DNA from: Mytilus trossulus
Lineage: Eukaryota > Mollusca > Bivalvia > Mytilida > Mytilidae
Assembly: GCF_036588685.1 (NCBI RefSeq)
Contig: NC_086374.1
Location: 88,096,059-88,160,058, forward strand
Direction of reading: 5' to 3'
DNA: 64,000 nucleotides
Position 1 is the stretch's first letter. Every line of letters starts with the position of its first letter. This document shows positions 47,601-58,699 of this stretch, in pieces. Position numbers and translations under genes: made by a program. The notes beneath the pieces were generated by a model. It did not search any database, had not been told where the DNA came from, and was given only the letters and a program-made list of their open reading frames with translations.

Positions 47601-50600
47601 AACGTCGCTTCGATGGATCTGTAAATTTCTACAGGGGTTGGCAGGATTATAAAAAAGGGTTTGGACAAGCGAGCGGTGAACACTGGATAGGTACATATTG
47701 AAATTATGGCAACGTTCTATGTTAATCCGTTTATATCTAGTCTTGGTTAATGCATTTAAAAATCCTCATCTGAAGTTCGAAGCTTACATTTATGTACACC
47801 AGACTCGTGTTTCGTCCAGAACAAAAATCAAAAGTGGCGCTGGAATAAAATCAGAAGACCAAAATCAGATACGATGTTAAAGAGCATTAAAACCGGAAAT
47901 TAATAGAAATTTGTTTTGAATGAATATTTTAGCAATTGTCTTTTAAGTACTGTAAATCTAAACATCGTCACATAAGAACGTTTCTAAATGCAAGCTTAAG
48001 TTTAACATTTTTTATTACTTGTCACAAAAACAAAAAATGATTCACTATTGGTATTTTTGTTGAACTGTAACGTTGTTTTGTAAACTTGGGGATACACATT
48101 CACGATTTTTACTGCCGTCCTTGTCAGGACCATTCCTGATTAAAATTCGTCAAAAGTATGATCAAGATCCTGTGAATCGTGGATGGAGATCCAACCTTTA
48201 ATTAAAATTTGTAACAAATACAATTTACTCACGACAACAATCAGATAATGTTCAGGAAGCGTCGATATTAAACCGTTTCCAAGCGATTTCATCCCGATAA
48301 TCCTGTTCTAAATCCGATTCTTATCCGTTTGTATCTTTCTTTTGTAAAATTTGACCAAGTTTGTCACGACTTCGTCCCTATTCTACCAAATGAAAACCGA
48401 CAAAGACCAGACAGTGACCAGACAGTTAACCGACGCTGACGGAAGTTATCCGTTCGAAAACTGTCGGCATACTCGGGATGATCAGGTACTGTCGGAACGT
48501 AATCTTACCACGGTCCGCTCTATCGCATTGCAAACGGCTTTGTCTGGTCTCAGTCGTATTGTATTCTGTTATTGTCGGGACTCTGACGTGGGTATCATTG
48601 ACGAATTTCGAATTAATAACGGGACTGTTTCCGAACTGTTTCGGCAAAAACGGTTCGCAATCGACAAGATCTGGATGCAATCTGAACTCAATCGGCAGAA
48701 AAACAGCAAAATTTTTTCCCAAAGATCATTCCCGTTCCACAGGACACCGCCCAGAATAAACAGAACATTGTAAGGAATTCGATCCAATACAGCAGAATCT
48801 GTCACGACATAGGCACGATTATAATCCGACTAGACAAAATCGGCCGAGTTTCCCGGAATGTTACGGGACGCACCTAACTGTCGGGGTGCTTTGTCGAACT
48901 ATTCGGACCCTTCCCGAACCGTAGGAACATGTTACGAACTTCAACGACTGCGTTCCGACAATGCTAGGACATTCCAGATTATTAAGGATAGTAATCCGAA
49001 TTTTTCACTTTTCGAGTCGTATCGCTGTCTGATCTCAAATTATCACAAATTAATTCAGACATCTAAAATCTTTACGACAAACAAATAAACTGTCGTAATC
49101 AGGAATTAGTGATAGAAAAGGCTTATACCAACAACTGCATTTACTTCGTCTAAAATCGTCGCGGTGTAGCGACAAGGAATTGCATTTGTATATGGTAAAT
49201 AAGTACAAAACACTGTATTATTCAATTACTTGATGTAAGTCTTATACATGTATAGTCGCAGTCATGAAAATTTGGCACCTTGTTCAATTATCAAACACAT
49301 TCATTCGAGATGACATTTGTCAACTAGTGGAATCAAATATCTTTCCAAAAATCAACTACTATCCTACATTTTATTGTGCTTGCATTATATAATCCTGACC
49401 TCCACATAATCATTTTCCACGGTGGAATCAGACATTGTTATTACCGGGAGTGTTGACGTAGATTTCCACGTGCAGTTCATTTTCTAGGAAGCATCCGGAT
49501 CTTTTCTTCATATTTATTGTAAGCATGCAAAAGGCGCCGGAAACTGTATCAACTCGATGAGACGATTATTACCAGAGAGTAACGAATTTTATGTAAATAA
49601 AGGATCCTCATAGAAACCGAGATGGCGGATTTACAATGACAAAAATATTGGATAATGTGCAGGTCAGGATTATACAGTGCAATCACAACACAATATAGGA
49701 CAGTACTGATTTTTGTAAAATGTTTTTGATTCCGCTAATTGAAAAACGTCATCTCGAATAAATGCGGTTGATAGTTTATTTGTTTATTACCAAAACATGG
49801 TGCCAATAAAAGAGGGACGAAAGATACCAAAGGGACAGTCAAACTCGTAAATCTAAAGCAAACTGACAACGCCATGGCTAAAAATGAAAAAGACAAACAG
49901 AAAAACAATAGTACACATGACACAACATAGAAAACTAAAGAATAAACAACACGAGACCCACCAAAAACTAGGGGTGATCTCAAGTGCTCCGGAAGGGTAA
50001 GCAGATCCTACTCCACATGCGGCACCCGTCGTGTTGCTTATGTAATATATGACGCTGACTATAGTATTATTGACAATAAGACAACTATCCATCAGAGGTC
50101 AAACCATGTAAGCCATGAGTAAATTCTATCAAATTTTGTAGGCAATGACATCATACATGCAATTACAGCTGATTCGAATTACGCTCTCATGGTTCTGATG
50201 ACAGATTACAACAATGTTACAAAGTATGCGGAATATTCATCATTTCATGTAGATACCGAAGAAAATGGATACCGTTTAATGTTAGGAAAATACACTGGGA
50301 ATGCCGGTAAATCATATGAATATGTGCTTAATATTTCTTTTTCAAAAGATTTTCTCTTTCACATGAATAAGGATAACATTTCATGGTATGCATGTATTGT
50401 TCAATTCCGATATCCGTTCAATTTTTACATGATTTCTTTTAAAGAAATGATAATATTATTTATGAACCTTATTGCATCAATATAAAATTATGAGAAGTTG
50501 TATTATGCCAATGTAACAATTATCCACAAGAAACTAAACGACATAGAATAACGGGACTATGGGTTAGTGTACAAAGTAAAATATAAAAAATACCAAAATC

Positions 50601-52252
50601 CTAGGAAAATTCAAAACAGAAAGTGTCTTTCCAAATGACATTTCAAAAGCTCAAAAACATTAACCGAATGGAAACTTTCATATTCCTGACTTGGCATAGG
50701 CATTTCCTCACGTAGAAAATGGTAGACTAAATATCTCTTCCATTAGCTAACTAAACCCCTCACTAGTATGACAACATTCAATGAAAAGCAGTAATATTGG
50801 AAATGAAAAAGTATGGTCAGAATTGATATCAGACTAGCTATGCATATTGCTGGATCAAAACGTAAACGATGCTATGATTTTAAATCTATTAGCTAATGCC
50901 TCTTGAAGACGATTAGACGTGTTACTCCTTTTCCAGTGTAGTGTTTAAGGTAGCACTTCACAGTTAGGTGTGAAGTTTCGCATTTTGCCCCCTGTGGATT
51001 TTTCAAATATGAGAGCTAGTGTGCAATAAAATTGATTTTTGGATAGCTGAGTATTGAAATAGCCTTTGTTTGGGTTTATATGAACATCAAGGTTATGTAA
51101 TGTGTGTAATATAGGCTGTTTTCTGTATGACAGTTCGTATTTGCATGTCCCTACCATACATTGATCCGGCAAGTATTGCAATGTCTTTTTCCAACTTTTT
51201 ATCGCACGAACTTTGTGATTTGAATTTACGAAAAAATGAGGCGAAAGACACACATTTTTTATTTAGTCATTAGGAAGATTTAGGAAAACAGTTTCTAAAA
51301 AGGTATCACTCAAAGGCATTGAAATTCTAGTTTGATCCAAACTTTGGGGGGATATGTGACATGTTCACCCCCCTTTTTGCAATATTTTATGGTAAATAAA
51401 TGCAGAATGTTGCCATGGATACACATAAAAGGAATTAATTTTTACCCTTTTAACTTCTGAAAATCAAATCTATGGAGGATACTGATTACATACATATGCA
51501 CATGTACAACACAAACAGTTAAGTTAATGTATTAGAAATCCAGGAATAGGGAATAATGAAACATTTTGTGGCTCATTTTAAATTTTATTTTCTAACTGTG
51601 GAGTGCTACCTAATGTGCTGATATTTGATATTTACAGTCATTCAAAAAGAGACAGAAAATACCAAAAATATATACAAACTCAAGTCGAAAACAAATTGTA
51701 AATTTCATGGTAAAAAAAACCCTACAATGACGAAAAGAGAAACAGTACAAAATACAAAACACGGACACATTAAGACTACTCAAAACAAACCTCTACAAAA
51801 ACCGTTGGATATTTTAGGTGCTCCAGAAATGTAGTCAGAACCTGCTCCTTAATTGGAACCCGTCGTCGTGCTCTAATAGATTTCTAAACTATCATTTTTA
51901 GAATCTACATTTGATATGAAAAGTTGAATCAATAAATAAAGGCAAAATTAGAATATCGCTGTTCAAAGTTATTAAAGCCGTTATACTTTTTTTATGTCTA
52001 ATAGGTGATTCCATGATAACACATAACAGTCAGAAATTTTCGACATATGACAAAGACAGTGACGTGTATTCTGGTAACTGTGCACAGGTATATAAAGGAG
52101 CATGGTGGTATAGTAACTGCGTTGATGTCAATCTTAATGGTCTATATCTAAGGGGTCCTAATAGTCAAACTGCCCAAGGCGTAATATGGTTGACATGGCA
52201 CGGATCCGAATACTCACTTAAAGCTACAACCATGATGATAAGAAAATACTGA
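41655..52252 (+). CDS. secreted protein with Ly6/uPAR-like domain and fibrinogen-related domain, copy 1
   Basis: Eight coding exons: 41655-41696, 42643-42725, 43247-43318, 46214-46343, 46835-46962, 47594-47690, 50142-50306, 52005-52252 (stop TGA). All joins have GT-AG borders and matching phases; about 320 residues. Exon 1 is a hydrophobic signal-type segment ([13 protein letters not shown]). Exons 2-4 give 12 cysteines ending [11 protein letters not shown], as in a three-finger (Ly6/uPAR) domain. Exons 5-8 are a fibrinogen C-terminal domain: [35 protein letters not shown], a calcium-site-like [11 protein letters not shown], then [10 protein letters not shown] and [12 protein letters not shown]. 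Fibrinogen-related proteins of molluscs are secreted lectin-like molecules, often immune. The initiator ATG is not in exon 1 (a TGA precedes it in frame) and must lie upstream or is lost. Confidence 0.85.
42395..42605 (-). repeat. Penelope-like 3' tail relic in intron 1 of copy 1
   Basis: The words ggaaataccaaaggaatatcc, aacaaacggacaatgccatt, actaaagaatgagcaacac and tgatcttagttgcc follow the order of the element tail on the minus strand. The equivalent relic is in intron 1 of copy 2 (about 59870-60010), so it predates the gene duplication. Confidence 0.55.
43480..43690 (-). repeat. diverged Penelope-like tail in intron 3 of copy 1
   Basis: The words caactgacaacaccatg, gaaaaatacgac, taaacactaaagata and tggataggtacgcagatcc resemble the tail. 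Copy 2 lacks about 350 bp at this place (around 61145), so it is either an insertion in copy 1 or a deletion in copy 2. Confidence 0.4.
44740..44995 (-). repeat. short dispersed element in intron 3 of copy 1
   Basis: Same family as 35555-35782, reversed: tgtgtctgtttgttttgttc, cctgtacccagtcaggaata, gacagttgttatccattcg. It is also present at 61975-62225 in copy 2, so it was there before duplication. Confidence 0.65.
45496..46071. mobile_element. 576-bp TTAA MITE in intron 3 of copy 1
   Basis: The ends are GGGCATACGATAC and its complement. TTAA lies on both sides (45492-45495 and 46072-46075). The paralogous intron in copy 2 (about 62728-62750) reads cataaacctcttaatgttt with a single TTAA and no insert: a true empty site. 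It is non-coding. Confidence 0.9.
47760..47900 (-). repeat. strongly decayed hammerhead-type repeat piece in an intron
   Basis: On the minus strand the words tccagcgccac, ctggacgaaacacgagtctgg and tgtac keep the order of the retrozyme ribozyme, but CTGATGA has become ctTTTGATT. It lies just after the exon ending at 47690. Confidence 0.4.
48240..49090. other. CpG-containing block with long open frames on both strands, unknown
   Basis: Base use differs from the surrounding intron: more G and C, many CGAAC, CCGAC and GTCGG words, and few TA stops. Frames of 140 aa (48351-48773 +), 98 aa (48426-48722 -) and 93 aa overlap each other, so composition rather than coding explains them. I see no domain. 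The short words attcctgatta (48131) and taatcaggaatt (49096) might mark its inverted ends. Probably a repeat or element of unknown type. Confidence 0.4.
49272..49806. mobile_element. 535-bp foldback element
   Basis: Ends are TTGGCACC and GGTGCCAA. Arms 49272-49410 and 49650-49806 pair with mismatches: cattcgagatgacatttgtc against the complement of gaaaaacgtcatctcgaata, and tataatcctgacctccacat against the complement of atgtgcaggtcaggattata. It has no coding frame. It directly abuts the Penelope-like tail at 49807. Confidence 0.75.
49805..50045 (-). mobile_element. 5'-truncated Penelope-like copy, 3' tail only
   Basis: Plus-strand text aagagggacgaaagatacc, gacaacgccatggctaaaaa, caaaaactaggggtgatctc, tgctccggaagggtaagcag and gcacccgtcgtgttgctta is the reverse of the tail at 56283-56490. 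It ends just where the body of the longer copy would begin. Lies in an intron of gene 1; the open minus frames here are not genes. Confidence 0.7.
50949..51610. mobile_element. 662-bp TTAA-type MITE
   Basis: The left end is GGTAGCACTTCACAGTTAG, the right end the complement of GGTAGCACTCCACAGTTAG. TTAA is on the left (50945-50948) and TAAT on the right, one change from TTAA. The 102-aa minus frame inside has no domain. Located between the last two exons of gene 1. Confidence 0.8.
51635..51875 (-). repeat. diverged Penelope-like tail
   Basis: The words aagagacagaaaataccaaa, aacaaattgtaaatttcatgg, aggtgctccagaaatgtagtc, agaacctgctcctta and cccgtcgtcgtgctc match the tail order, with many changes. 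The 69-aa plus frame is its shadow. Confidence 0.6.
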
Positions 52253-52535
52253 TTATAGCAAATTGATTTCGAATTTTCTTTTTAATATCACATTGCCTTA
52301 GTCAACGGTTGAAAGAACATTAGTATTATACTGCATTTTGTGAAACTCTTTTAGGAAATAACAAAACAATATGACAATTAAAGAAAGCAATTTCCGGTTT
52401 CATATACTAGTATTCTTTTTTCTTTATAGCTTAACCATTGTATGGTATCAAACGATTGAGGATAAATTTACATGGTTTTTGTTTCAATTACATGATCCAA
52501 TTTTTTTTTTAAATCCGTCTTGAAACAGAATTTAA

Positions 52536-52749
52536 AGAGTCTGTATCATATATTTTAAACAGTATACAGGTTACCATACATTAAAAAGTAATTCTGCTCT
52601 ACCTTTTGAAAGAAATTTCAAATTTCACAGGTTTTTTTTTCACGTTTTGCAACGAGGGATATTGCTAATCAAATGAATTAACTCCCTTAGTTAGTACTTT
52701 TGAATTTATAGTTACCCGCAAAATGTTTAGAATATATGATACAGACTCT
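52536..52749. mobile_element. 214-bp TTAA MITE
   Basis: The terminal repeats AGAGTCTGTATCATATATT are near-perfect over about 26 bp. TTAA lies on both sides (52532-52535 and 52750-52753). It is non-coding and sits 280 bp after the stop codon of gene 1. Confidence 0.88.
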
Positions 52750-52794
52750 TTAATTTCTGTTTCTAGACAATACATATCCTATTTTTGACATTTT

Positions 52795-53060
52795 CACTTA
52801 TTGTGTCTGTTTGTTTTGTTCACGCATTGTTGACAATGTAATGGAATTTGTTGCCACTGTCATACAAGTGAGAGGTTTAGCTAGCTATAAAACCAGGTTC
52901 AATCCACTATTTTCTACATAAGAAAAAGCCTGTACAAAGTCAGGAATATGACAGTTGTTATCCATTCGTTTGATGTATTTGAACTTTTGATTTTGCCATT
53001 TGATTTGGGACTTTCCTTTTTGAATTTCCCTCGGAGTTCAGTATATTTATGTTTTTACTT
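52795..53060 (-). repeat. short dispersed element (35555-35782 family)
   Basis: Reversed copy: tgtgtctgtttgttttgttc, gccactgtcatacaagtgag, gtcaggaatatgacagttgt, ttgattttgccatttgattt. It precedes the Penelope-like copy. Confidence 0.65.
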
Positions 53061-53084
53061 TTTTTATATGCCCTATGTGGAGCA

Positions 53085-56000
53085 GGATCTGCTTGCCCTT
53101 CCGGAGCACATGAAATCGCCCCTAGCTTATGTCGGGGTTTGTGTTGTTAATTCTTTAGTTTTCTATGTTATGTCATGTGAACTATTGTTTGTCTGTTTGT
53201 TTTTTTTCCTTTTTAGCCCTGGCGTTGTCAGTTTGTTATAGATTTATGAGTTTGACTGTTCCTTTGATATCCTTCGTCCCTCTTTTATAACCACTAGGTC
53301 GATGTCTCTGTTGGTGGACATTTTATCCCCGATGACATCATCCGCCCAGTAGCAAAACTACAATGGCATAAATTTACGAAGATCAAACAGGAAACTGGCT
53401 CGGACGTCGTCCAGTATAAAAAGGTCAGAAACAGACGTCACCATGCATGACAAATATCTCAAACGTGACTCATTCAGATCATCGTCCTAGTGACAATAGC
53501 AATATTACACATATACAGCCGTGTTCAGTTCTCCTTAAAGATATTTTGGTTTTTGATGACACAGTACAACACTGTCAAATTTCGAAATGTGAGACCAAAG
53601 GCTGTAAAAATTGTGCAATTTTAATTAAAGATGATGAATTTACTAGCAATTTGACCAAGAAATCATATTTTACCAGAAGTTACGGTGATCTGAATTGTAA
53701 ATCGATATATGTCGTCTACGGATAAGAGTGCAACCTTTGCGGATTGGTATATGTCGGTGAAACGAAAGGAAGGCTGAACAAACGTATGTGCGGTCAAAGA
53801 TCAGACATTAACCTCAATGGTAACGACATTCTTTACTAGCATTTCAATCAGCCCCATCATTCCATCGTTTCTATGACAGCTCGCATTATTGAAAAGATAT
53901 ACCATAGCTCTAACAGTCCTAATTTTTCAACGACTCTCCGTAGACAGAAAGAGGACTACTGGATTAAACAATTGGGAACTGCGACACCATTGGTTGCAAT
54001 GACAAAATTAATGGTATAGGTATTCATTTAGTCCTTCGTGTAACTCGGTGAATGTGATGAATATTTTCAACTCGATTCCTCGACGTAGACGCATTTATGG
54101 TCATCGTCATTATACATTACCTTCTCTGCATGATGTCTCTATTAATGACTTGCTGCCATTTATACATAAGCCGTTAGGTATTCATCACATTAACACGAAA
54201 CTTTATTCATTACCCCTTTCAAAACTTCATTCTCTGTTCAATTTGTGACTGAAATCCACTGTTACAAACCCTCATTCAAACCAATACAAACTTGAAGCTA
54301 TTATTTCGGATATTGCAAGTCACCAACTTTTCAAGCCTGTCCTAATTTCCCTAATCTTTCCTTTGCCAACAAAGGTCTCGATGGCGTCAAGTTAGGCAAT
54401 ATCCTTTATCATAAATTAGTTCAATCGAAAATATCTCCTTATTTCAAAGACCAGTCTGTACCAATCATTTCTTATACCTATACCAAACCTATTGCAACTA
54501 AAATTTTCAATTACAAACACGTTTTGCAGGATCCTGATATTTATGACTTCAAGTCTTAACCTCCTGATTCCACTTGTGCTAGTTCATGTGTAATCCTGCT
54601 GGCCACGTTATTAACGGTGACTCCAACATTGTTAATAACACTTCTCTTCGAAATGTGTTATCGAAAGGTCCGAAATATCGTGAGCCTAAATCCATCAATC
54701 GGAAAAACAACTTTAAAATTTGATGGATTCAGTTGAGAATTATGCCAGGCAATGGGCTAAGCGCGAGAAAGAAGACGAAGACACTCTTTCCGAATGGATT
54801 AAGGCATTGAGGTCGAAGATACAAATCAAAATTAAGAAACTGAATGGGTCTATCAATGCCCATGCTGTGTCAATCTTTAAAGACCCAAATGTTGCAAAAC
54901 ACCTATCCTACCTCCATGACAAATATGTTGTTGCCCCGCAGATAACAACATCGTTTTTGTATGTAAAACTCATTACATTAACTGCTTGATAAACGAATTA
55001 GGTATTGACAATTCACTTGAAATTCAACATATACCCTCACGACACTTACCAAAGAGGAAATTCTGGATAACCATAGGTCTGTTCTATGTTCCTTTGGAAT
55101 TTCAATCAAAGATGAAGAACTTAAGTGTCCTTATAAACAACAGTATATTGTCAAGTGCTCAACGAAACCTCTTTCTAAATTATTAACATATATTTTATCA
55201 GCAATCAAAGACGGGCCTCAAAGTTATTGTGAAACTGCCTATTTTAGGGGTGGCGTGAATCAGATGTGGATACTTAAAAATTCCAAAGATCTTTTAGAGT
55301 ACATACAATCTTACTTTCTTTCATTTTGTAACAATGTTAAAACATTTGACTCTTCTACTCTTTACACAAGTATTCCACATTCCGAACTAAAAGACAAATT
55401 AAAAGAGTTGGTATTGCTTTGCTTCATAAAAAGAATGGCCAACGTAGATACAAGTATCTTGTCTTACATATTGTCTTATGGAGGGATAAATCCTCCTTTG
55501 TTAAGGATTACTCTGATTCAAACAAAAAATCTCTGAAACTGATGTTTTCAAGGTGCTTGATTTCTTGATTGACAACATATTTGTTTGGTTTGGAGCACGT
55601 GTTTTTCAACAGATTGTCGGCATTCCAATGGGAACAAACTGTGCCCCTCTACTTGCCAAGTTGTTTCTTTATTATTTTGAGGCTGACTTCATGCAGGAAC
55701 TTCTTAGAAAGAAGGATGAGAAGTTAGCAATAACCTTTAACTCTACTTACCGCTATATAGATGATGTTCTTTCACTAAATAATTCAAAATTTGGAGACTA
55801 TTTGGAACGCATCTATCCAATCGAACTAGAGATAAAGAATACTACAGATACAGTTAATTCGGCCTCATTTCTTGACTTACATCTAGAAATTGACAATGAG
55901 GGTCGGTTGAAAACAAAACTTTACGACAAAAGAGATCATTTCAGCTTTTCAATTGTGAACTTTCCATTTCTAAGTAGCAACATCCCATGAACACCTGCAT

Positions 56001-56490
56001 ACGTGGCATATATCTCCCAATTGATACGATATTCCCGTGCTTGCATTTCCTATCATGATTTTCTTGATAGAGGGTTACAGCTCACTAGGAAGCTATTAAA
56101 CCAAGAGTTCCAAATGGTGAAGTTGAAATAATCCCTTCGTAAATTTTACGGACGCCATCACGAGTTGGAGTAACCGTTTCACAAATGATATCAGATATGT
56201 TCCTTACGTCGTAACTACAATCCTCTTCCTTTTCATGAATGTGACTACTGAATTAGACTATCAACCGGATTTGTTATCACATAAGCAACACGACGGGTGC
56301 CACATGTGGAGCAGGACTTGCTTGCCCTTCCGAAGCACCTGCGATCGCCCCTAGTTTTTGGTTGGGTTCGTTTTGTTTATTCTTTAGTTTTTCTATGTTG
56401 TGTCATGTGTGCTATTATTTGTCTTCTTCCTTTTAAACCATGGCGTTGTCAGTTTATTTTAGATTTTTGAGTTTGACTGTCCCTTCGTTA
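53085..56490 (+). pseudogene. Penelope-like retroelement, Naiad-type order (GIY-YIG first), dead copy
   Basis: A tail copy (53085-53290, ending cgtccctcttttat) is followed head to tail by a body and a second tail (56283-56490), like the partial tandem (pLTR) form of Penelope elements. From 53447 one frame with two stops (53723, 53837) reads CNLCGLVYVGETKGRLNKRM and further to EDYWIKQLGTATP: a GIY-YIG endonuclease. Then, across frameshifts, follow LLPFIHKPLGIHH, DSVENYARQWAKREKED, a reverse transcriptase with TLYTSIPHSELKDKL, GIPMGTNCAPLLAKLFLYY and YRYIDDVLSLNN (catalytic YIDD), then FLDLHLEIDNEG. An endonuclease before the reverse transcriptase is the arrangement reported for Naiads; other Penelopes have it last. 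Many stops and shifts make it inactive. Confidence 0.85.
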
Positions 56491-57155
56491 ATTTTACGGA
56501 CGTCATAATAAGTTTGTTGCAATGTGACCTACCATGCTTGTACTTGCATGATCAACACGTAGAACATGATCTGCTTAACCGTCCTGAACACATGAGTTTA
56601 GTTTAAACATATTTATTTATAGTGGATTGGGAAACAAGTTTTGCAACTTATATTAATCCCTTTCCACTTTGCGAATGCGAGTGCTGCCTTGTAGCGGCAT
56701 TAGCCTACTCTTTTTCGAAATCTACAAGAGTATCTTTAACGTGCAAGAGATGTGGCTCTCTCTTAACACGGGTCAGCCATTTATCGTCCCTTTCCGACGG
56801 ACTATCATCGTTTCCTCACATGAGTTTATCTTTTATTTTCATTGGGTTCGTATTGCTCAGTGGTTAGCTTTCCATATTGACACGAACTTGTATTTTGAGT
56901 TCTGTTATTTGTCTTTTTCGTCGTTTTTCATATTTTAGTCATAGCGTTGTCAAATAGTCTTCGATTAAAGAATATCTCTTTGGTGTCTATCATCTCTCTT
57001 GTGTTTTCTTTTTCCACGGCATCGTCAAACAATTTACATTTTTAATTAATCCGTCAATCATGAGCAATGTTTCCTTTTTCTTTATTTAAGTTAGGAGGTG
57101 ATGACATGATATACCTCGCTGAGACAGCACCCAATTAAACTATTTCGATATAACT
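56491..57155. other. sequence between the retroelement and copy 2, no gene seen
   Basis: A further diverged tail-like piece is visible (aacatgatctgcttaacc, gaacacatgag; 56560-56595). The frames of 81 and 89 aa overlap each other and have no domain. Confidence 0.4.
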
Positions 57156-57404
57156 TTGCCGTTTGCTCGAAATTGGAAAATGAAGCCATACTACAAATTT
57201 CAAAGATATAAGAAACAAAAAGGCTTGTTATAATTAGCCAATTCCATTATTGGTCTTCAAGTTTGACTTTTCTTTGATGTGTTGGTATAACGGACTTTTA
57301 CTGTGAATATTTTTGATATTTAGTTTACATGTGTATTAGCAAAAGAAAGTTGTGGATATACATAGTAGGTATCAAATTAAAATCAGGTCATGCAAAACCA
57401 GACC

Positions 57405-57515
57405 GACTATGTTATAATGTAAGCACTATCCTATATGAGGTCATTTGATTTTTTTTTTATCTTATCAGTAATGTTAACTTACACAATGGAATGAATGTGC
57501 TACACGAAATGGTGT
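57405..57515 (+). promoter_or_regulatory. likely promoter and 5' untranslated exon, fibrinogen-related gene 2
   Basis: Counterpart of 41190-41293: gttataatgta, ctatatgaggtca, cttatcagtaatgtt, acttacacaatgga, and a donor TGT/GTAAGT. Homology with copy 1 starts further upstream at about 57155 (cgaaattggaaa-type words; 40960 in copy 1). Confidence 0.35.
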
Positions 57516-58019
57516 GTAAGTATTTTGTTTTCTATTCTATTACGATTACTTTATATATAGAATATAAGTGTAAAGTAAAGCCAATCATCTTAAAAAACTA
57601 TATTGTAGTCTGAAACTATGTGTGATTGAAGAATTAGTTACAATCTAGTACAAGTTTGTTTAGAAGACTTATAGGGACTTAATTTTCATAAGCTCAACTA
57701 TTTTAGCATTTTTAAGCTACATTTTATACTTGAAAAATGGATAAAGATTGATTTATTTAGTTTATAAACTACATTATAAGTTATTATGCTTTCACCCAAC
57801 TAACATGGTTATTTCGAATCCGTCTAAATAATCGTGCTAGATGGGTCAAAGCATGCTAACATTTTGTTCCGTATTAGGTACCTAATTAATGAAACGTTTA
57901 AAACACTACGCAAAATTCACATGTTTACTCCGCCCACTAATCGTGTAACTTGATGATCTATTGATTTTCCATGTAGTGCATAGTTCGTGTGTTTTAGCCA
58001 ACTAAAGATCGAGTTTGAT

Positions 58020-58600
58020 AAAAGACGATTTGTCGATACTAGTGATGAAGATATTGAACAAAAACGTTTGAAAATTAGTGCTGACAAAACAATAAAGCAG
58101 CAACTATTTTCAGGGAGTATCTAAAAGTAAAGAAAATGTATCAAGGATTTGAACAGTATGACACCTTAAAACTAGTTGAAGTGTTGGGTACGGACGTGCG
58201 TAAATCTGGTTGAAATCGATGTAAAACAAATATACTGCAGTGCTTGATATACTCATTAAATAGATATTTAAAGGCTTCATCGTACAATGAAAAAAATGAC
58301 ATTGTGAATAATGAAAGTTTTAGCGCTTCAAGAGAAAATTTCAAAGCGGCAATGGCAGAACGTTAACGCATGGGTTTAGGAGACGTCGAACATTACCCGT
58401 CAATTAGCGAAGCTGACAGAATGAAAATATATACCTCAATTTATTTATCACATACAAAGAAAAAAAATCAGGGATAATGAGAAAATTCCAGTTCTGAATA
58501 TTGCCCCGTGTCCTCCTTTGAAAAGTATGTAAATCAATAAAATACAGAGTGTGACAAATTATTTCAGAGACTAAAAGATCAGTTTTGGGAAGATGAACTT
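58020..58600 (+). pseudogene. decayed tyrosine-recombinase (Crypton/DUF3504-like) frame
   Basis: RRFVDTSDEDIEQKRLKIS reads from 58024. After a one-base shift one frame runs on: FREYLKVKKMYQGFEQYD, a TGA, NILQCLIYSLNRYLKASS, ENFKAAMAER, a TAA, then RMGLGDVEHYPSISEADR. After a further shift comes SSFEKYVNQ, stop, CDKLFQRLKDQF. The order (FxxYL, then SLNRYL, then a G..G..HYPSISEAD segment, then a LFQR segment) matches the N-terminal part of KIAA1958/ZMYM-like DUF3504 proteins, which derive from Crypton recombinases. The catalytic R-H-R-Y part is not seen. It lies in a 1.6-kb stretch (57780-59405) absent from intron 1 of copy 1, flanked by the words catggttattt (57803 and 59320). Family assignment is from memory of the motifs. 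Confidence 0.6.
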
Positions 58601-58699
58601 CATGGTATTATATAATTCTTGTACAAAGCGCCTCTATTGCCATTTAGTGGACCTTTGCCATGCAATATGTTTAAGCCTGGACATCTGTTTAACGATTTT

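Noticed and set aside
48351-48773. 140-aa plus frame as a gene
   Set aside because: Frames on the other strand are equally open because TA is rare in this block, there is no domain, and it sits in an intron; kept only as an unusual block.
50945-51253. 102-aa minus frame
   Set aside because: Lies wholly inside a TTAA MITE and starts at its end; no domain.
56622-56938. Two overlapping plus frames (81 and 89 aa)
   Set aside because: Same DNA in two frames, no conserved motif, no counterpart near copy 1.
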